A stretch of 64,000 nucleotides of DNA from Chryseobacterium sp. Bi04 (GTDB taxonomy: Bacteria > Bacteroidota > Bacteroidia > Flavobacteriales > Weeksellaceae). Within the stretch, counting starts at the first letter, position 1. Every line of letters starts with the position of its first letter. Both the position numbers and the translations under genes were made by a program. This document shows, in pieces, positions 25,244 through 34,055 of this stretch. The DNA lies in the NCBI RefSeq assembly GCF_918698085.1, contig NZ_CAKKLP010000007.1:62001-126000 (forward strand). The letters are read 5' to 3'. Below the pieces are notes generated by a model that saw nothing but the letters and a program-made list of their open reading frames with translations, was not told where the DNA came from and made no database searches.

Positions 25244-26752
25244 CTATTTAAAATTATTTATGGCATTGCCTATTCTGGAGGTACTTTCCTCTTTTCCAAG
25301 GATTTCCAAAATATCCGGAACATCAGGTCCTTTCAATTCTCCTACTAAAGACAAACGCAAAGGCATCATTACTTTACCCATTCCCAGCCCTTTATTTTCG
25401 GCAAAGTCATGAACCGTCTGTTTGAGCGCTTCTGCAGTAAAGTCCGAAGACTCAAGAGTAGATGCCAATTCTTCTAAAATAGCAGAAGTCTCCTCATTCC
25501 ATGCTTTTTTTGAGGCTTTTTCATCATAAGAGGTTGGAGCCTCGAAGAAAAATTTTCCGTTTTCATAAATGTCTTTCGGGAAAGTAGCTCTTTCTTTCAT
25601 CAGCTGAATCACCTTTAACAGTTTTTCGTCTGAAGAACCGGAAAGATCAAGATCTGTATTTTTAAGAAGCTGAAGAAGTTCTTCATCAGATTGCATCTGA
25701 ATATACTGATGGTTGAACCATTCTGACTTTTCTTTACTGAATCTAGCTCCTGCTTTATGTACTTTATGAAGATCAAATTCTTTGATCATATCTTCCAATG
25801 GAAGAATTTCTTTATCATCGGCAGGAGACCAACCCAATAAAGCAACCATGTTGATGAATGCATCAGGTAGGTAACCGTTTTCTCTGTATCCCTTGGAAAC
25901 AACTCCAGTTGCAGGATCTTTAAAATCAAGCGGGAATACCGGAAATCCGAATTTATCACCGTCCCTTTTGCTTAATTTTCCTTTACCTTCAGGTTTTAAA
26001 ATTAAAGAAAGGTGAGCGAATTGTGGCGCTTCCCAACCCATTGCCTCGTATAATAAAGTGTGCAGACCTAAAGAAGGCAGCCACTCTTCACCACGGATTA
26101 CATGAGAAATTTCCATCTCATGGTCATCAATAATGTTGGCAAAATGATAAGTAGGCATTCCGTCATTTTTTACAAGAACCTTATCATCTAAAGTATTGGT
26201 ATTTACAGACGATTTTCCACGGATAATGTCTTCAAGATTCAATACTCTGTCAACAGGCATTTTAAATCGTACCACATAAGGTGTTTTTCCGTCCAGTAAT
26301 TTCTGAACTTCTTCTTCAGAAAGTGCAAGGCTATTTCTTAAACGGTTTCTGGTTTTGTTATCATAAGAGAAAACATCACCTCTAGCCTCGAATTCTGCCC
26401 GCATAGCATCCAGCTCCTCGGGAGTGTCAAAAGCCAGGTAAGCATAATCTGTTTTTAAGATCTGCTCAGTATACCGGTCATAGATATCTCTTCTTTCAGA
26501 TTGTCTGTAAGGGGCAAATTTTCCTCCTTTCTTAGGACTTTCATCAGGAATGATTCCGCACCATTCTAAAGCTTCTTCAATATATTCTTCAGCCCCTTCT
26601 ACATATCTTGCGGTATCTGTATCTTCAATTCTCAGTACAAATTCTCCACCCTGATTTTTAGCAAAAAGATAATCATATAATGCGGTTCTTACGCCTCCCA
26701 AATGCAAAGGTCCTGTAGGACTTGGAGCAAAACGTACTCTTACTTTCTCCAT
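25244..26752 (-). CDS. gltX: Glutamyl-tRNA synthetase
   Basis: 502 residues from the ATG at 26752, giving [20 protein letters not shown] with the class I HIGH-type motif (HLGG). The KMSKS-type motif is KLSKRDGDK. The anticodon-binding domain fills the C-terminal third. An in-frame extension of 32 codons upstream is rejected because the -7 box at 26770-26777 lies inside it. It loads glutamate on tRNA-Glu and may also serve tRNA-Gln if GatCAB is present (not in this window). Monocistronic. Confidence 0.96.
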   Translation of the reverse strand: MEKVRVRFAPSPTGPLHLGGVRTALYDYLFAKNQGGEFVLRIEDTDTARYVEGAEEYIEEALEWCGIIPDESPKKGGKFAPYRQSERRDIYDRYTEQILKTDYAYLAFDTPEELDAMRAEFEARGDVFSYDNKTRNRLRNSLALSEEEVQKLLDGKTPYVVRFKMPVDRVLNLEDIIRGKSSVNTNTLDDKVLVKNDGMPTYHFANIIDDHEMEISHVIRGEEWLPSLGLHTLLYEAMGWEAPQFAHLSLILKPEGKGKLSKRDGDKFGFPVFPLDFKDPATGVVSKGYRENGYLPDAFINMVALLGWSPADDKEILPLEDMIKEFDLHKVHKAGARFSKEKSEWFNHQYIQMQSDEELLQLLKNTDLDLSGSSDEKLLKVIQLMKERATFPKDIYENGKFFFEAPTSYDEKASKKAWNEETSAILEELASTLESSDFTAEALKQTVHDFAENKGLGMGKVMMPLRLSLVGELKGPDVPDILEILGKEESTSRIGNAINNFK

Positions 26753-26769
26753 TTCAATTTTAATTTTTG

Positions 26770-26777
26770 CAAATTTA
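26770..26777 (-). promoter_or_regulatory. -7 promoter box of gltX
   Basis: TAAATTTG on the minus strand, expected start near 26763, 11 bases before the ATG at 26752. It decides the start codon. Confidence 0.65.
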
Positions 26778-27126
26778 CTTAAAATTATGCGTTTAGGAGA
26801 TGATTTATAACCGTGTATTTTCCGATTTTTATATTTAAACCACTTCATTCCCTGAGGATAGAAGCTGTAAATAGCTAAGAACTTTAATTGTAGGTGCTTA
26901 ATTGTAAAAGATGGGGCAAAATGTTTATAATTTGAATAGATATACTGGAATACTAAAAATTATTATAGGCAATCAATAAATAAGAATAAAATTAATTTAT
27001 ATATTAATTAATTCAATCTATAGTGATTGTTTTATGCAGTGATAAAAGTGATTTTGGCGTATATTAAATTCACTGTTTTATGATATATATCATTTTGTTA
27101 TTCTTCATTTGCATATCGCTGTATGC

Positions 27127-27134
27127 TACCTTTG
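27127..27134 (+). promoter_or_regulatory. -7 promoter box of the MACPF lipoprotein
   Basis: TACCTTTG, with a TTTG 15 bases upstream (27108-27111) as possible -33 element. Transcription near 27141 points to the ATG at 27158, not the in-frame ATG at 27080. Confidence 0.6.
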
Positions 27135-27157
27135 CCCGGAATTTTAAAAAAATACTT

Positions 27158-28564
27158 ATGACAAAACAAATTGTATTTTGCTTTAGCAGTTTGCTAATGT
27201 TACTTTTGGCTTCATGTTCTTCTGAAGACCTTAGCAGTGAGATGACAGCTGAGCAGCAAACCAAAGCCAGCAGTTCAGTAGTTGGAAGATCTGCAGGAGA
27301 CGGAGCTTATGATATCCTTGGGCATGGATATAATGCTGCAGGTGAGTATGCTAATGCCAATGCTGCGGGCTTCAAAGTAATTGATATTGATCGATTTAAG
27401 GCGGAGCAGGGCGGTAGAATACTGGCTGAAAATACATATTCACAAGAATATGTGGAAGATTATGGAGAAAATGCAGAAACTTATTCTAAAATGGTTGCCA
27501 CTAAAGTAAATGCTACAGCAGGAATTCCGTTATTTAAAAAAACACTTTCCGTAGGATTTAACTCAGCTGTTACAACTAATCATAAATTTGATGCAAAATA
27601 TATTTATGGAAGCTATAACCTTTTAATTAAGCAGAGACGATTAAGATTTAATGCTACTGCAGATATGCTGGGAGATTATTTAACCCCTGAATTTTCACAA
27701 GATCTACAAAATAAAACACCACAGCAAATTGTTCAGGACTACGGTACCCACGTAGCTGTAGACATTTATACAGGAGCTAAAATGGATATTATGTTCCAAT
27801 CTGAAACCACTAACGAAAGCCGTGACCGTGCTGCAAGAATTGGTGTCAAGGTTGGTTTACTTAAAGTTTTTGATGTTGATGCTCAAAATGATGTTGATAC
27901 ATCAGAATCAAGCAAAAACTTTTCCAGAAAATTATCCTACAGAACAAGAGGTGGTGATCCCTCAAAAGGTTTAATAGGAGAAATTAATATTGATCAGAAT
28001 ACTTCCAAAATTAATATTGCAAACTGGCAAAATAGCTCTACTGTTAACAATGCAGTATTGGTTGACTTTGGAAATGATGGGTTGATATTTATCTATGATT
28101 TAATAAAAGATCCTGTTAAAAAAGCTCAGCTTAAAGCATATGTAAATCAATATCTGATTGATAATAAAGTAATGCTGGATTATATTCCGGTTCCTATATA
28201 TGGTTTTTATAGCGCACAAGAAACGGATCACTTTCTTTCTACTTGGCCAGGAACGCCAAATACGTATGTTGCTGAGGGAGAATTCTTCAAAGCGTATACA
28301 TACAAGGCACCCGGAACAATTCCTGTTTATCACTATTATAGCCCACAAGAGAAAGATCACTATTATTCAACTTATCTGGGTACACCTTCTACTTATACAT
28401 ATGAAGGAATTGCTTTTTATGCGACTATGGACAGCACAAAAAAACCAATTTATCAATTTTATAGCCCATCTCAAAAAGATCATTACTATATTGCTTCCCC
28501 GGGAGGAGCTCCGGTTACTCCGCGTGAATATATAGCAGAAGGTATTCCTTTCTATGCTTACTAA
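27158..28564 (+). CDS. MACPF (perforin-like) lipoprotein with three C-terminal Tyr-rich repeats
   Basis: 468 residues. Signal peptide II with lipobox LASC; the next residues are SSED, an acidic stretch like the lipoprotein surface-export signal of Flavobacteriia. The middle holds the membrane-attack-complex/perforin signature DYGTHVAVDIYTGAKMDI (about residues 204-221) within a typical MACPF fold. After residue ~350 come three ~35-residue repeats of the pattern P-(I/V)-Y-x-(F/Y)-Y-S-x-x-x-x-D-H-(F/Y), as in DUF5648, possibly a carbohydrate-binding beta-propeller-like unit. MACPF lipoproteins of Bacteroidales (BSAP type) kill related strains; a similar role here is inference. No immunity gene is obvious beside it. 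A hairpin terminator follows. Confidence 0.85.
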   Translation: MTKQIVFCFSSLLMLLLASCSSEDLSSEMTAEQQTKASSSVVGRSAGDGAYDILGHGYNAAGEYANANAAGFKVIDIDRFKAEQGGRILAENTYSQEYVEDYGENAETYSKMVATKVNATAGIPLFKKTLSVGFNSAVTTNHKFDAKYIYGSYNLLIKQRRLRFNATADMLGDYLTPEFSQDLQNKTPQQIVQDYGTHVAVDIYTGAKMDIMFQSETTNESRDRAARIGVKVGLLKVFDVDAQNDVDTSESSKNFSRKLSYRTRGGDPSKGLIGEINIDQNTSKINIANWQNSSTVNNAVLVDFGNDGLIFIYDLIKDPVKKAQLKAYVNQYLIDNKVMLDYIPVPIYGFYSAQETDHFLSTWPGTPNTYVAEGEFFKAYTYKAPGTIPVYHYYSPQEKDHYYSTYLGTPSTYTYEGIAFYATMDSTKKPIYQFYSPSQKDHYYIASPGGAPVTPREYIAEGIPFYAY

Positions 28565-28589
28565 TAAAGTATGTGATATTATACAAGAA

Positions 28590-28615
28590 AGAAGCCGTCT
28601 GAAAGGACGGCTTCT
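28590..28615. terminator. Terminator between the MACPF gene and the glycan operon
   Basis: A 9-10 bp stem (GAAGCCGTC at 28591-28599 with GACGGCTTC at 28606-28614), extended by one A-T pair, lies between two convergent genes. T-rich sequence follows on both sides. Confidence 0.75.
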
Positions 28616-28631
28616 TCTATTATTTATGTGG

Positions 28632-29684
28632 TTAATCCTGCTCTTCTGCACGGGTCATAATGCTATTCCAGATATTGATAATATCTTTTTCCTCATTGCT
28701 CGTAGAATAATTTGCTAATACAAACTCGGAAGCAATATGTCCCTTATCTATAATTTCCTGGGGATTTCTATCATACATCTTTGTAGCTTCTTCTATTTTC
28801 AGTACAAACTCAATAATATTACCATCTTCTACGGAGGATGAAAACTCAGGATTAAAGTATTCTTTTCCTGCCTGCCCTCTATATCCAATTACGTAACATC
28901 CACAAGACATAGCTTCAACGGGAGGAAGACCAAATCCTTCTTTATGATTAAAACTCAAAAATATAGCAGCTTTTTTAAGGATTTCTGCAACTTCGTTTTC
29001 ACTCCTATTGTCAATAGGCATAATTTTCCAGTCAGAACTTTTATTTCTAGATTGAAAAATGTTAATAATTTGAGTACTGTCTTCAGATAACTTTCGTGGC
29101 ATGAAGGCAATGATTTTTTCCTTATTTTTGGAAAAATTGAAAATACTGGCATCGATCCCTAATCGTATTCTATGAACTGATGTGCCGGGAAAAGCTGTCT
29201 TGATGTAATTCTTAGAGTCTTCAGATACAACAATGGTTTCCAAGATGTTTTTTTTATTGTATGGAAAATCTTCTGTATGACTTCCTAATGGAAAACCGTT
29301 GAATGTATAATAGCAGTTTTGATTAAAAATAACTTTTTTTGTAAAAGGCTCTATTTTGTTGATACTGCTATAGATTTCAGGGAAAACCAAAATAGAATCA
29401 GTCTCTATACCAAAACTGATTTTCTTTAAATACATTAATTTTAATCTTTTGCTTATGCTTAGCTTTTTTTTATCCAGATATTTAATCAGCTTAAATAAGT
29501 AAGGGTTGTGGATAACCTTTGTATTATTGGGAAACCAAGTCTCTCTCTGATCTGCTTTTTTATGTATGACTGCTGCATCAAATCCATTTTTATTAAGAAT
29601 GTCAACCATTCTATAGATTTGTTTTACTCCCCCGGATGGGTGAGGATTAGTAGGGCAGATAAAATATATTTTTCTTGAGATCAT
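28632..29684 (-). CDS. Glycosyltransferase, GT4-type
   Basis: 350 residues. GT-B fold: a Gly-rich N-terminal loop (NPHPSGGVKQIYR) and the C-terminal nucleotide-sugar site EGFGLPPVEAMSCGCYVIG, with the E-x7-E pair of GT4 retaining enzymes. Donor and acceptor sugars cannot be told. The ATG overlaps the stop of the gene before it as ATGA (29681-29684), so translation is probably coupled. Last gene of the AT-rich glycan cassette. Likely works on a capsule, LPS or glycoprotein glycan at the cytoplasmic face. Confidence 0.85.
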   Translation of the reverse strand: MISRKIYFICPTNPHPSGGVKQIYRMVDILNKNGFDAAVIHKKADQRETWFPNNTKVIHNPYLFKLIKYLDKKKLSISKRLKLMYLKKISFGIETDSILVFPEIYSSINKIEPFTKKVIFNQNCYYTFNGFPLGSHTEDFPYNKKNILETIVVSEDSKNYIKTAFPGTSVHRIRLGIDASIFNFSKNKEKIIAFMPRKLSEDSTQIINIFQSRNKSSDWKIMPIDNRSENEVAEILKKAAIFLSFNHKEGFGLPPVEAMSCGCYVIGYRGQAGKEYFNPEFSSSVEDGNIIEFVLKIEEATKMYDRNPQEIIDKGHIASEFVLANYSTSNEEKDIINIWNSIMTRAEEQD

Positions 29685-30649
29685 AAATCTAAAATGGTAT
29701 TTATCCAGTTTTTAAAAGAATATTTTTCCAGGATCTGTTCGTCAACCTTTTCATAAGGTGTTGTGAAAAAATTGGAAGGTATTTCTATATTGTTGATATC
29801 TTCAATAACAAAAATATTATTTGAATTATAAAAATCATAGTTTTTAATTGCTTTATTTGTGGTAATCAGTTTTTTTTCTGATCCTAAGGCATCAAAAGGT
29901 CTGAATGATAATCCTGATTGATTCTCGTGGGCAAGATCTAATAGGACATTTCCTTTTTCATTCACTCTATAAGATTCATTAAATGGAAGAATATTGGGCA
30001 ATTTAACAATATTTTTTTCAATTTGCTGATCTATACTGAAATCACTGGGATGATAAATGAAACACTTGATATCGATATCTTTCTGATTCATATTATTAAT
30101 GATCTTGGTCAAATCATCAAAACGTTTATCAAATGTTCCTAAAAAAACAATATCGTGAATAGGATTCTTGGAATAGAGGTCTTCGTTGAAATAAAAATTG
30201 CTGATCTTCTTTAAATTATAATTTTTACAATCATCAGTATCAAAACTAAATGCCAGATCATAATATGGAATAGTTTCTTTTTGACCGCCTATTTTGCTAA
30301 AGCTGTCCCAAAAGACTACGATCTTTTTTTTTCCTTTTTTCTGTACAATATCATACATTTCCTGGTCTAAAAGATCAGGGCGATTTACCAAGATATAATC
30401 ATAATAATCCAGCTGGTTCATCTGCCTTATCAAATGTTCTCTTTTTTTTTGATTCTTTAAATTTTTTCTTAGAAAAGTTTTAGAGAAAAAATTTTCTGCT
30501 CTTTCGTAGAAGTTTTTATATTGATATCTTTCGTTTGTAGCACTTATAGCCATTACAGAATCAAAATCTGTATACTTTTTTATACCACTAAAAATAACTT
30601 CATTAAATCCATAGTAATCTGGAGCAATAAATAAAAGTCTCTTTTTCAT
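29681..30649 (-). CDS. Glycosyltransferase-like protein, paralogue A
   Basis: 322 residues, starting MKKRLLFIAPDYYG at 30649, where the ATG overlaps the upstream stop as ATGA. It is related to the next gene upstream: both share the 'VNRPDL/VRPDLF', 'FLGTFDKR/FVGTFMKD', 'GLSFRPFDALG/GLSFRVFEAVG', 'K-K-L-I-T' and 'YSF-x-NWI' blocks. The C-terminal S-F-R-x-F-(D/E)-A block followed by K-L-I-T-x-N resembles the nucleotide-binding part of GT-B glycosyltransferases (CgeB-like). No recognised enzyme specificity. Codons are strongly AT-biased. A role in outer glycan synthesis is inferred from the neighbours. Confidence 0.65.
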   Translation of the reverse strand: MKKRLLFIAPDYYGFNEVIFSGIKKYTDFDSVMAISATNERYQYKNFYERAENFFSKTFLRKNLKNQKKREHLIRQMNQLDYYDYILVNRPDLLDQEMYDIVQKKGKKKIVVFWDSFSKIGGQKETIPYYDLAFSFDTDDCKNYNLKKISNFYFNEDLYSKNPIHDIVFLGTFDKRFDDLTKIINNMNQKDIDIKCFIYHPSDFSIDQQIEKNIVKLPNILPFNESYRVNEKGNVLLDLAHENQSGLSFRPFDALGSEKKLITTNKAIKNYDFYNSNNIFVIEDINNIEIPSNFFTTPYEKVDEQILEKYSFKNWINTILDL

Positions 30650-31635
30650 TTTGTTAAAATACAGGTGATCCAATTTGTAAAACTATATTTTTTATAAATC
30701 TCATCAGAAGATTCAATATAATCATCAGCCAGGAAATGGGTGATGTCAGACATATTGTAATCATTCAGCAGAAATATATTACTAGAATTATAAAAGCTAT
30801 ATTCCTTTACCAATTCATTATTGGTGATTAATTTTTTTCTGTATCCTACAGCCTCAAAAACTCTGAAAGAAAGTCCTTTATGGATCGTGTTCTGAAAATC
30901 AAGAATAATTCTTGAAGACTTGGCATTTTTCATGTTTTCCTCAAAACTCATTCCGGTTCTTGTGAAATTAATAGGATACTCCTGATACTTTCTGATATGT
31001 TTTTCTTTAGTATAGATTACATTGATATTGGTCTTCAGATTTTTTTCCTGAAATAATATAGAAAGATTGCAAAGCTCTTCAATACGATCCTTCATAAAAG
31101 TCCCTACGAAGAAAAGGTCCTGCTTTATCTCGGATTTTTCTGGCAGATAATCAAAATAAAAATTATGGATATGCTTTGTCTGCGGATATCTGATGGTATC
31201 TCTTTCATCAAATACAAAAAAGCTGTCAAAATATTGTATGGTATCTTCTGCTAAAGGAAACCTCTGCATTCCATCCCATTGGTAAGCTACAGTGTAAGTG
31301 CTTTTTTTCTGAATTTTGGCCAGAACATTTTTACTGAACAGATCAGGACGTACTACCAGGGCATAATCTGCATGGCTGATTTTATCAAGAAAAAACAGTT
31401 GCGGTTGTTCCTTTTTTTCGGCTAACATTTTGGCTTTAAAGGTCCTGTTATTACTGAATGCCTTTTTATAAATATGAATTAAAGACTCTTCAGCGCTCAA
31501 TTTTACCTGTGAACAATCATGTTCTACAGTAAAAACCTTAAAACCAAGATACTCAAGGTTCTTTTTAAAAACCTTTGGTAGCCCAAAATGATTGGGAACA
31601 GCTAATATGATACTTTTATCTTTAAAGTCCTTCAT
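30646..31635 (-). CDS. Glycosyltransferase-like protein, paralogue B
   Basis: 329 residues, paralogous to the gene just downstream (shared blocks RPDLFSK, FVGTFMKDR, GLSFRVFEAVG and KKLITNNELVKEY). The pattern fits a GT-B C-terminal domain, with Arg and Glu/Asp near the presumed nucleotide-sugar site. No signal peptide or membrane helix; cytoplasmic. It starts 2 bases after the DUF5672 gene's stop, and its own stop overlaps the next start. Tandem duplication within the operon, with divergence, is the simplest history. Sugar unknown. Confidence 0.65.
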   Translation of the reverse strand: MKDFKDKSIILAVPNHFGLPKVFKKNLEYLGFKVFTVEHDCSQVKLSAEESLIHIYKKAFSNNRTFKAKMLAEKKEQPQLFFLDKISHADYALVVRPDLFSKNVLAKIQKKSTYTVAYQWDGMQRFPLAEDTIQYFDSFFVFDERDTIRYPQTKHIHNFYFDYLPEKSEIKQDLFFVGTFMKDRIEELCNLSILFQEKNLKTNINVIYTKEKHIRKYQEYPINFTRTGMSFEENMKNAKSSRIILDFQNTIHKGLSFRVFEAVGYRKKLITNNELVKEYSFYNSSNIFLLNDYNMSDITHFLADDYIESSDEIYKKYSFTNWITCILTK

Positions 31636-31637
31636 TG

Positions 31638-32435
31638 TTATATTGAATATCCTGCTTTTGAAAAATAAGGTCTCCAGAAATCTTTCTCCTTATTCCATCT
31701 ATGGCAGCCAAAAGGAAGTTCTCCTTTATTGATGTTCATTGCTTTCTCCTGTTTGTTCTCAATGGAGAAAAGACAGGCTTCTTTATAATTAGGTTTAGAA
31801 AAAATTATACCATTTCTTTCAGGCTCGATACTAAAAAACACATCTTCGGCGTAAAATTGCCCTGTATTTTCAGATTTTAAATAAATTTTTGCTACTTCTG
31901 GAATTTTTTCAAGAACTTCTATAAACTTTTCTCTCTTTCTTAAAGACAGTCCTCCATTCCCTACAGCATTATAAAGAAGAGATTTGTCTTTTTGCCATTT
32001 TCCATTCCCTTTAAAATTGACCGCTGCCTTAAGTTTTGCAATGGTTTTATCAAAAAATAATTTTAATAAAGGAATATGTTCTGAACTTCGTATCCAGGGA
32101 GCGCCAATATAATCGTAGTCTTTTTTACACCAATTTATAAGATTATCTTTAAATACAAAACAGTCAGATTGATAAATTAGTATATATTTTTCTGAAAAAC
32201 TTTTATAAAAATTCACATTCATCATGAGTTGATTGTATCCAAAAATATTTTTGAAATAATGTTCGTCAAAACTAATGAATGAAGCATTAAAATCTTTATA
32301 GGCATCAAGAGAAAGACTTTCAGGATGTATAAAAGTGATTTTGTAACTTCCTAAAATATGAAATACCTGATTGAGTGCTATCAAATCATCGCGATCAGGT
32401 ATTTCTTTATATATTGGAATAATAATATCTACCAA
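31638..32435 (-). CDS. DUF5672-type glycan protein
   Basis: 265 residues. The signature IYQSDCFVFKDNLINWCKKDYDYIGAPW (shown here only by its key parts YQSDCFVF and YDYIGAPW) and the NGGLSLRKR and AEDVFFS segments fit the DUF5672 family, which sits in polysaccharide clusters and looks like a GT-A glycosyltransferase with a DxD-like 'SDC' site. It begins 2 bases after the rocD stop, so it is co-transcribed with rocD. Function not established; I infer a sugar transferase. Confidence 0.75.
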   Translation of the reverse strand: MVDIIIPIYKEIPDRDDLIALNQVFHILGSYKITFIHPESLSLDAYKDFNASFISFDEHYFKNIFGYNQLMMNVNFYKSFSEKYILIYQSDCFVFKDNLINWCKKDYDYIGAPWIRSSEHIPLLKLFFDKTIAKLKAAVNFKGNGKWQKDKSLLYNAVGNGGLSLRKREKFIEVLEKIPEVAKIYLKSENTGQFYAEDVFFSIEPERNGIIFSKPNYKEACLFSIENKQEKAMNINKGELPFGCHRWNKEKDFWRPYFSKAGYSI

Positions 32436-32437
32436 AG

Positions 32438-33688
32438 TTATTTTGAATATTCTAATACAGTTTTTTCAATGATCTTCACACAATCCAGTAATTGCTCTTC
32501 TGTAATTACCAATGGTGGAGCAAGTCTGATGATGTTACCATGTGTTGGCTTGGCCAATAGTCCATTTTCTTTTAATTGTAAACAAAGGTTCCATGCCGTA
32601 GAACTTTCAGGGCCATCATTAATCAATATGGCATTCAAAAGACCTTTTCCTCTTACCTTTGTAATAAGGTCTGTTTTTTCAATAAGCTTATTGATTTCAG
32701 CTCTGAAAAGCTGACCAAGTTCTTCTGCTCTTTCAGATAATTTTTCATCCGCTACTACATCTAATGCTGCTACGGCTACTGCACAGGCGATTGGATTTCC
32801 TCCAAATGTGGAACCGTGTTGTCCAGGCTTAATAACATTCATGATCTCATCATTGGCCAAAACAGCTGATACTGGGTACATTCCTCCTGAAAGTGCTTTT
32901 CCCAAGATCAAAATATCCGGCTGTACATTTTCATGATGACATGCAATGAGTTTTCCTGTTCTGGCTATACCTGTTTGTACTTCATCTGCAATAAAAAGGA
33001 CATTATGTTTTTTACATACTTCAGACGCATTTTTAAGGAAATTTTCATCCGGAACATATACCCCGGCTTCTCCCTGAATAGGCTCTACTAAGAATGCTGC
33101 AATATTTCCGGCTTCTCTGGTCAGAACTTCTTCTAATGCAGCAACATCGTTGTAAGGAATTTTGATAAACCCTGGTGTAAAAGGACCGTAATTCTGGTTG
33201 GCATCCGGATCATTGGAGAAAGAAACAATAGTAGTGGTTCTTCCATGGAAATTATTTTCACAAACAATGATCTTCGCTGCATTTTCTGAAATGCCTTTTA
33301 CCTCATAGCTCCATTTTCTGGCAAGCTTTACTGCTGTTTCCACAGCTTCAGCCCCAGAGTTCATAGGAAGAACTTTGTCAAACCCAAAAAGGCTGGTGAT
33401 TTTTTCTTCGTATTCTCCTAATCTGGAGTTGTAGAAAGCTCTTGAAGTAAGAGCCAGTTTTTTAGCCTGTTCTACTAAAGCTTCAACAATTTTAGGATGA
33501 GAATGTCCTTGGTTCACAGCAGAATATGCTGAAAGAAAATCATAGTACCTCTTGCCTTCTACATCCCAAACAAAAACGCCTTCTCCACGCTCCAGAACTA
33601 CTGGAAGAGGATGATAATTGTGGGCTCCATGTTTGTCTTCAAGGTCAATAAAATACTGTGAGTTTTTTGTTTTTTCTGCTGTTGACAT
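32438..33688 (-). CDS. rocD: Ornithine--oxo-acid transaminase
   Basis: 416 residues, class III PLP aminotransferase. It converts ornithine and 2-oxoglutarate to glutamate semialdehyde and glutamate, linking arginine breakdown to proline/glutamate. Signatures: [49 protein letters not shown], and the PLP lysine in [16 protein letters not shown]. Active-site Tyr near the N-terminus in [18 protein letters not shown] is the ornithine-specific feature. It is the first gene of an operon that continues into four glycan genes with 2-base spacings, an odd metabolic pairing. Promoter at 33705-33712. Confidence 0.94.
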   Translation of the reverse strand: MSTAEKTKNSQYFIDLEDKHGAHNYHPLPVVLERGEGVFVWDVEGKRYYDFLSAYSAVNQGHSHPKIVEALVEQAKKLALTSRAFYNSRLGEYEEKITSLFGFDKVLPMNSGAEAVETAVKLARKWSYEVKGISENAAKIIVCENNFHGRTTTIVSFSNDPDANQNYGPFTPGFIKIPYNDVAALEEVLTREAGNIAAFLVEPIQGEAGVYVPDENFLKNASEVCKKHNVLFIADEVQTGIARTGKLIACHHENVQPDILILGKALSGGMYPVSAVLANDEIMNVIKPGQHGSTFGGNPIACAVAVAALDVVADEKLSERAEELGQLFRAEINKLIEKTDLITKVRGKGLLNAILINDGPESSTAWNLCLQLKENGLLAKPTHGNIIRLAPPLVITEEQLLDCVKIIEKTVLEYSK

Positions 33689-33704
33689 ATGTTTTGCTTT
33701 TTGG

Positions 33705-33712
33705 CAAATTTA
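33705..33712 (-). promoter_or_regulatory. -7 promoter box of the rocD-glycan operon
   Basis: TAAATTTG on the minus strand, 16 bases before the rocD ATG. Confidence 0.6.
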
Positions 33713-34005
33713 AGCAATATTAATGAGATGAATAAATATTAGGATAATATGCTGCGTGGCAATAATTAAAAGCATATTTTGAGGCTCATTGAGGGGTTTT
33801 TAAAGGTTGAATTTATCTTAACATCTTCACGGTTTCTATGAATAGCCAGAATAGATCAGATACTTCAAATATTCCTTATAAACATAAGCAAAAAATTCTC
33901 TGGAAATTAGTGTATAGACCGCTTCAAAAAATTAGGTACGAATGCTCGTAAGCATGTGGCTAGAAATTGATGTTTTTTTTACATAAATTACTTTTTCCAA
34001 ATAAA

Positions 34006-34033
34006 AAAACTGCCCCCAATAAGAGGCAGTTTT
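34006..34033 (-). terminator. Terminator of the accBC operon
   Basis: AAAACTGCC (34006-34014) pairs with GGCAGTTTT (34025-34033) and is followed by seven T on the minus strand, 22 bases after the accC stop. Confidence 0.85.
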
Positions 34034-34055
34034 ACAATATATTGTTAAAATAATC

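Larger units (their letters stand above)
26753..27157. other. 405-bp intergenic region between gltX and the MACPF gene
   Basis: It contains the gltX promoter (26770-26777) and the promoter of the MACPF lipoprotein (27127-27134). The ~330 bp between are very AT-rich; I saw no gene, RNA or repeat there. Confidence 0.6.
33689..34055. other. 367-bp intergenic region between rocD and accC
   Basis: It holds the rocD promoter (33705-33712) and the accC terminator (34006-34033). Between them (about 33715-34000) I see only AT-rich sequence, with a small ATGCT/AGCAT inverted pair near 33942. No gene was found. Confidence 0.6.

Noticed and set aside
26753..26848. N-terminal extension of gltX by 32 codons
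   Set aside because: The -7 box at 26770-26777 lies inside it, so these codons would not be transcribed; the ATG at 26752 gives a normal GltX start.
27080..27157. N-terminal extension of the MACPF lipoprotein by 26 codons
   Set aside because: The -7 box at 27127-27134 lies inside it, and the ATG at 27158 gives a perfect lipoprotein signal.
28100..28535. Frames in other registers over the MACPF repeats
   Set aside because: They are the same repeated DNA read out of frame; the MACPF frame has the signal peptide and domains.
33930..33960. Small stem ATGCT/AGCAT as a possible tRNA arm
   Set aside because: No second arm, no cloverleaf and no conserved tRNA bases follow.
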